Part shown: positions 32,731 through 34,162 of the stretch, piece after piece
How the letters are laid out: each line of letters begins with the position of its first letter
Numbering within the stretch: position 1 is the first letter of the stretch
Assembly (NCBI RefSeq): GCF_030151085.1
Contig: NZ_JASLER010000072.1
Span: 1-34,162 of the forward strand
Origin: Bacteroides sp.
GTDB taxonomy: Bacteria > Bacteroidota > Bacteroidia > Bacteroidales > Bacteroidaceae
DNA length: 34,162 nt
Direction: 5' to 3'
Notes under the pieces: generated by a model
Told to the model about the DNA's origin: nothing
Database searches by the model: none
Seen by the model: the letters and a program-made list of their open reading frames with translations, nothing else
Position numbers and translations under genes: made by a program

Positions 32731-32824
32731 CGGCAAAGGGCTACACCCTTTACCTCGGATGGCTACACCCTTTTGTGCTTCGGGCTACACCATCCGGGCG
32801 GAAGGGTGTAGCCCTTTCGTCCGT
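32731..32824. repeat. GC-rich palindromic element built from GGGCTACACC units
   Basis: AAAGGGCTACACCCTTT (32735-32751) is complementary over 16 of 17 positions to 32801-32817. Inside it CGGATGG (32756-32762) pairs with CCATCCG (32790-32796). Two more GGCTACACC copies are in the central part (32761-32769 and 32783-32791). The flanks CGG and CCG extend the dyad. The composition is much richer in G+C than the surrounding sequence. Confidence 0.8.
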
Positions 32825-32868
32825 TTGCTGACGGTGGCAAAATTAATTCCTTTTCATTTACTTATCTA

Positions 32869-33153
32869 TCAATGATTTTTATTTACAATATAACCGTATG
32901 GGTCTATTTGGTCGGTATCTTCCTGTTTTATCACTGCCCATACCTTTTCTAATTCTGTTAGTATACTACTGAATGTCAGTGGTATATGTTCTCCATGTCG
33001 TGATTTTGTGAAGTCATTGGATGTAGCAAGATGTTTAGCAATATCCGTTATTGTCTTTATTTCGGTTCCTTCGAATACCCCTAGTTTAAAGGCTCTTAGG
33101 TAAGCAACATAAATATGAGTCTTGTCTCCATAATACACTCGTTCTGCTATCAA
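32869..33153 (-). CDS. Hypothetical small protein, start uncertain
   Basis: I do not recognise this family. The minimal ORF, from a TTG at 33153, codes for 94 residues (VYYGDKTHIYVAYLRAFKLG, then GEHIPLTFSSILTELEKVW). The frame stays open without an ATG up to a stop at 33307-33309, adding about 50 residues rich in Arg, Ser and Asn. An ATG at 33278-33276 with a good leader lies in another frame. It would join this ORF only if the eight-A run (33267-33260, coding strand) had nine or six A. A promoter-like TACATTTG lies at 33393-33386. It is first of three minus-strand small genes next to the capsule promoter. The helical C-terminal half could be a regulator. Confidence 0.5.
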   Translation of the reverse strand: MIAERVYYGDKTHIYVAYLRAFKLGVFEGTEIKTITDIAKHLATSNDFTKSRHGEHIPLTFSSILTELEKVWAVIKQEDTDQIDPYGYIVNKNH

Positions 33154-33385
33154 GCTTTCATTTACTACAGATACTCGTCTGATTGTTTCCTTTTTGTTTG
33201 ATCTCTGTGTTACAGAATGATACGATTCACTCCTCTGTCTGTTTCCGCAGATTACCGTCTTTTTTTTACTTCTTTCATTGAATTTGAATGTTAAAATTTT
33301 AACTGATTAGTTATTGGTTAAAAAATGCGAAAGTATAAAAAAGTGCTTAGTATAGGGCTAAAAAATAGGAGAAATAAAAGAAGAA

Positions 33386-33393
33386 CAAATGTA
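33386..33393 (-). promoter_or_regulatory. -7-like box upstream of the hypothetical small ORF
   Basis: TACATTTG on the minus strand, about 108 nt before the out-of-frame ATG at 33278. It lies outside the inverted repeats, so it keeps its orientation whatever the state of the switch. No TTTG stands at the -33 distance. Confidence 0.35.
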
Positions 33394-33429
33394 ATGATTT
33401 GATTATAAATAGAATAGAGTGTTTTTTAA

Positions 33430-33637
33430 ACGTTCGTTTAATGGACGCAAAGATAAAGGTGTTTTTTGTATTGCCAAAATATTTGATAAAAAACATTTCT
33501 GAATAGTGATTAATAAAGAGATAATATATTGATTATCAGGTTTTATTGGAAATTAAAAAATCTGTTATTATTTACTTATTATCATGCATTTGCCTTTTTT
33601 GAAATTTTCTAAATATTGACATCCATTAAACGAACGT
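33430..33637. repeat. Invertible promoter segment bounded by 16-bp inverted repeats
   Basis: The left arm ACGTTCGTTTAATGGA (33430-33445) is the exact reverse complement of the right arm (33622-33637). The 176 bp between are AT-rich and without a gene. They contain one full-consensus promoter facing left. Promoters of Bacteroides capsule operons are known to be flipped by site-specific recombinases such as Mpi acting on short inverted repeats just upstream of upxY. Position and architecture agree. No recombinase gene is in the window, so it would act in trans. Confidence 0.85.
33448..33478 (-). promoter_or_regulatory. Consensus promoter inside the invertible segment, facing away from upxY
   Basis: The -33 TTTG (33478-33475), exactly 19 nt, and the -7 TATCTTTG (33455-33448) on the minus strand match the Bacteroidetes consensus at every fixed position. 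As drawn it reads leftward out of the segment, toward the small minus-strand ORFs. Inversion about the repeats would place the -7 box at 33612-33619, reading into upxY with a start near 33626. Confidence 0.82.
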
Positions 33638-33704
33638 CTATTGAACGCTTTTTGTCTTTAATCTCCTTGTTCATAGTATGTTATCGGTGATGAAGTGTCA
33701 ACTA

Positions 33705-33737
33705 CGGTTTGAAAGAGAAAATGTCTCGTTCAAACCG
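33705..33737 (+). promoter_or_regulatory. Hairpin in the upxY leader
   Basis: CGGTTTGAA (33705-33713) pairs with TTCAAACCG (33729-33737). After one A-G mismatch GAGA pairs with TCTC around a 5-nt loop. No T run follows, so it is not a simple terminator. In capsule operons the upxY leader is the site where UpxY prevents early termination, and this hairpin is the visible candidate element. Confidence 0.6.
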
Positions 33738-33786
33738 CGAAGCGCACCCGAACTTCAGCAAACATCCATATAAAATTCCTTCTTAA

Positions 33787-34162
33787 GTGTCAGATATACA
33801 AGTGTATTGGTATGCAGCTCGTACTCGCGACAAGCAAGAATTTACTATTCGTAAATCGTTGGAAAAACTGAAAACGGAGGAGAATCTGGATATTGAGTGT
33901 TATCTTCCTACGAGAACGGTGGTTACTCAGTTGAAATATCGTCGTAAGCGTAGTGAAGTTCCTGTTATCCGTAATTTGATTTTTGTCCGTGCTACGAAAC
34001 AGACTGCTTGTGATATTTCTAACAAATATAGTGTTCCTCTTTTCTATATGAAGGATCTCTTTTCTCGTGGTATGCTTGTTGTTCCCAATAAGCAAATGGA
34101 AGACTTTATGTTTGTCATGGATCTCGATCCTGATGGGGTTAGTTTCGATAATGATTCTCTTG
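33787..34162 (+). CDS. upxY: UpxY family transcription antiterminator (NusG-like), 3'-truncated by window edge
   Basis: 125 codons of an ORF that runs off the window. The protein opens with VYWYAARTRDKQEFTIRKSL and continues ECYLPTRTVVTQLKYRRKR, VPVIRNLIFVRATKQTACDI, then FYMKDLFSRGMLVVPNKQME. This is the NusG N-terminal domain of the UpxY family, which lets polymerase pass early termination in its own capsular polysaccharide operon. An in-frame TAA directly precedes the GTG at 33787, so GTG is the only sensible start. By family precedent upxZ and glycosyltransferase genes should follow to the right. The operon's promoter appears to lie in the invertible segment, currently turned away. Confidence 0.9.
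   Translation, partial: MSDIQVYWYAARTRDKQEFTIRKSLEKLKTEENLDIECYLPTRTVVTQLKYRRKRSEVPVIRNLIFVRATKQTACDISNKYSVPLFYMKDLFSRGMLVVPNKQMEDFMFVMDLDPDGVSFDNDSL

Noticed and set aside
32555..32875. Plus-strand ORF of 106 codons across the palindromic element
   Set aside because: Half of it is antisense to the SH3-like gene and the rest translates the repeat units; no start signal or family resemblance.
33790..34095. Minus-strand ORF of 101 codons at the right edge
   Set aside because: It is the antisense shadow of the upxY reading frame, which has clear NusG-type protein motifs.
1..34162. CRISPR arrays, insertion sequences, rRNA, replication origin
   Set aside because: No regularly spaced direct repeats, no transposase or integrase motifs, no rRNA segments and no DnaA-box cluster were seen on reading both strands.

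Overview
The window looks like chromosomal DNA of a Bacteroides species. The evidence is a SusC/SusD pair, many copies of the Bacteroidetes promoter (-33 TTTG, about 19 nt, -7 TANNTTTG), a bile-salt-hydrolase-type enzyme with an export signal, AddAB with a Bacteroidetes architecture, and a UpxY-type antiterminator at the right edge. I cannot name the species. No transposase, integrase, rRNA or CRISPR array is visible. One tRNA (Asp, GTC) is present.

Layout. 1-5.9 kb: end of a GNAT acetyltransferase, a YqgE/AlgH protein, and a SusC/SusD nutrient-uptake pair with no enzymes or sigma factor beside it. 5.9-9.6 kb: a PLP aminotransferase, tRNA-Asp with promoter and terminator, and a divergent NAD(P)H-quinone-oxidoreductase-like gene and MFS exporter whose shared intergenic region carries four copies of one octamer. 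9.5-12.7 kb: an RlmJ-like protein whose 3' end runs antisense into the exporter gene, a Crp/Fnr regulator, a GNAT protein and a voltage-gated K+ channel with a zinc ribbon. 12.8-19.2 kb: a membrane histidine kinase with a substrate-binding-protein-like sensor, a PNPOx-fold protein, an AraC regulator divergent from a FucP-type sugar symporter, and a two-gene chromate transporter.

19.3-21.6 kb: a tight three-gene operon (GNAT, PAPS-reductase-like IbrA, ParB-like IbrB) joined by 4-bp overlaps. 21.7-23.8 kb: UDP-glucuronate decarboxylase and a receiver-kinase hybrid. 23.9-30.1 kb: addB and addA on the minus strand. addA carries two in-frame copies of a 26-bp, 7-bp-period repeat. 30.2-31.5 kb: a choloylglycine hydrolase preceded by a short promoter-to-terminator RNA unit. 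31.6-33.3 kb: three small minus-strand ORFs, a DUF4373 protein among them, with a GC-rich palindromic element between two of them.

Right edge. The sequence ends inside upxY, the usual first gene of a Bacteroides capsular polysaccharide locus. It begins with GTG at 33787. Upstream is a 16-bp perfect inverted repeat (33430-33445 and 33622-33637) around 176 bp. Inside that segment is a full-consensus promoter that points away from upxY. This is the arrangement expected of a phase-variable invertible capsule promoter caught in the OFF orientation, and it is the strongest system-level finding here.
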